In this document: positions 30,030 to 30,611 of the stretch, one piece after another | Layout: every line of letters starts with the position of its first letter | Position numbering within the stretch: position 1 is the stretch's first letter | Assembly: GCA_034006575.1 (NCBI GenBank) | Contig: JAVESN010000007.1 | Coordinates: forward strand, 1 to 30,611 | Direction: 5' to 3' | Length of the DNA stretch: 30,611 bases | Source: Methanimicrococcus sp034006575 | GTDB lineage: Archaea; Halobacteriota; Methanosarcinia; Methanosarcinales; Methanosarcinaceae | Position numbers and translations under genes: made by a program | The notes under the pieces: generated by a model | Databases searched by the model: none | The model's input: the letters and a program-made list of their open reading frames with translations, nothing else | Told to the model about the DNA's origin: nothing

Positions 30030-30611
30030 CTAAATAGGAAATCAGGCACAACCACACCCGTTCCTTTCTTTCATTTTCTTTTTTTTAATTTTTAGGTTTT
30101 ATTGTTATCGTTTCCGCTTTTATTTTTCATATTCTCTTTTATTCAGTCCGTCATGTTTTATGACGTCATATCATCATTTTTTTGGATTTACCGATTATTT
30201 ATATTCGTCATCAAAAACTTTTTAAAATCGGAAAACTTATATATATGATTCATATAAGTTTTATTTCTCGGATGAAATCAAAAAAGATTTTCACGAAAAT
30301 ACTGCTGTTATACTGCAATTTATAATTCTATTAAGTTTTTACTCATTTGCATTTTTATATTATTCATTCGCTTGTTACCTATCTTTTAACATTTTGTAGG
30401 TTTGAGGCGGTTGTTTAATTTTTCAAAATAGCAATAATTATTAATAGGTTATGATCAGTGTGTATCATATGCCGATTTTATTCTTGGGTCATGATAAGAA
30501 TAGAGGATTTTTTCTTACAATTTCTAGGATTTTTTGATATAAATCTTCATTCCTATAATTATACCTAAATTCACATTCTTTTAAATGGAGATAAAAATAC
30601 TTTTTATTCAC
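30030..30611. other. A+T-rich end of the window without recognisable genes
   Basis: No open frame with a ribosome-binding site or known domain is present. The only clear structure is an 11-base inverted repeat at 30232-30262. The last bases contain a GGAG-like stretch (30586-30590) but the window ends before any coding sequence can be judged. Confidence 0.7.
30232..30262. other. Perfect 11-bp inverted repeat
   Basis: AAAACTTATAT (30232-30242) and ATATAAGTTTT (30252-30262) are perfectly complementary around a nine-base spacer. It lies about 200 bases after tRNA-Leu. It could be an operator for a dimeric regulator or a transcript-end hairpin; nothing nearby settles it. Confidence 0.55.

Noticed and set aside
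30159..30170. 12-bp palindrome TATGACGTCATA
   Set aside because: Several perfect 12-base palindromes are expected by chance in 30 kb, and it has no supporting context.

Overview
The window comes from a methanogenic archaeon, most likely a Methanosarcinales member that has cytochromes. The evidence is a membrane-bound [NiFe] hydrogenase with a Tat-exported small subunit and a b-type cytochrome (vhtG-vhtA-vhtC type), the archaeal pterin enzyme MptE, a DUF373 membrane protein, an archaeal-type thymidylate synthase, and archaeal TATA boxes. Intergenic DNA is very A+T-rich and full of simple tandem repeats, while genes are moderately low in G+C. A host-associated genus such as Methanimicrococcus would fit, but the genus is a guess.

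Layout. 1-590 is a 22-bp tandem repeat tract. 591-9607 holds minus-strand genes: a LeuC/HacA aconitase-type large subunit, a stand-alone RAM-domain (Lrp/AsnC effector domain) protein, a zeta-toxin-like P-loop protein overlapping a small upstream partner, hemD and cobA (uroporphyrinogen III synthesis and methylation), a thymidylate synthase-like protein, a PaaK-like adenylate-forming ligase and an MscS channel. 9731-13446 is a heterodimeric ABC exporter pair, also on minus. 13881-16198 (plus) has mptE and a DUF373 membrane protein. 16475-16876 (minus) is cutA.

17023-29871 is a hydrogenase island. hypC-hypD-hypA-hypB-hypE run on the minus strand. Diverging from them across an 885-bp repeat-bearing spacer are vhtG-vhtA-vhtC on plus. 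A 1.08-kb gene-free stretch with a duplicated structured element follows, then the maturation protease gene vhtD and hypF. Together these encode the enzyme, all six Hyp factors for the NiFe(CN)2CO centre, and the endopeptidase that removes the large-subunit tail. The enzyme should oxidise H2 outside the membrane and pass electrons through cytochrome b to methanophenazine. A tRNA-Leu(TAA) and an A+T-rich end without recognisable genes close the window.

Most notable features: (1) almost every intergenic gap has its own private tandem repeat (units of 15, 17, 22, 24 bp and others), and a comparable 24-bp repeat sits in frame inside hypF, adding about 110-125 residues between its zinc-finger and YrdC domains; (2) the vhtC-vhtD spacer carries two copies of an element with conserved ends, conserved hairpins and a divergent middle.
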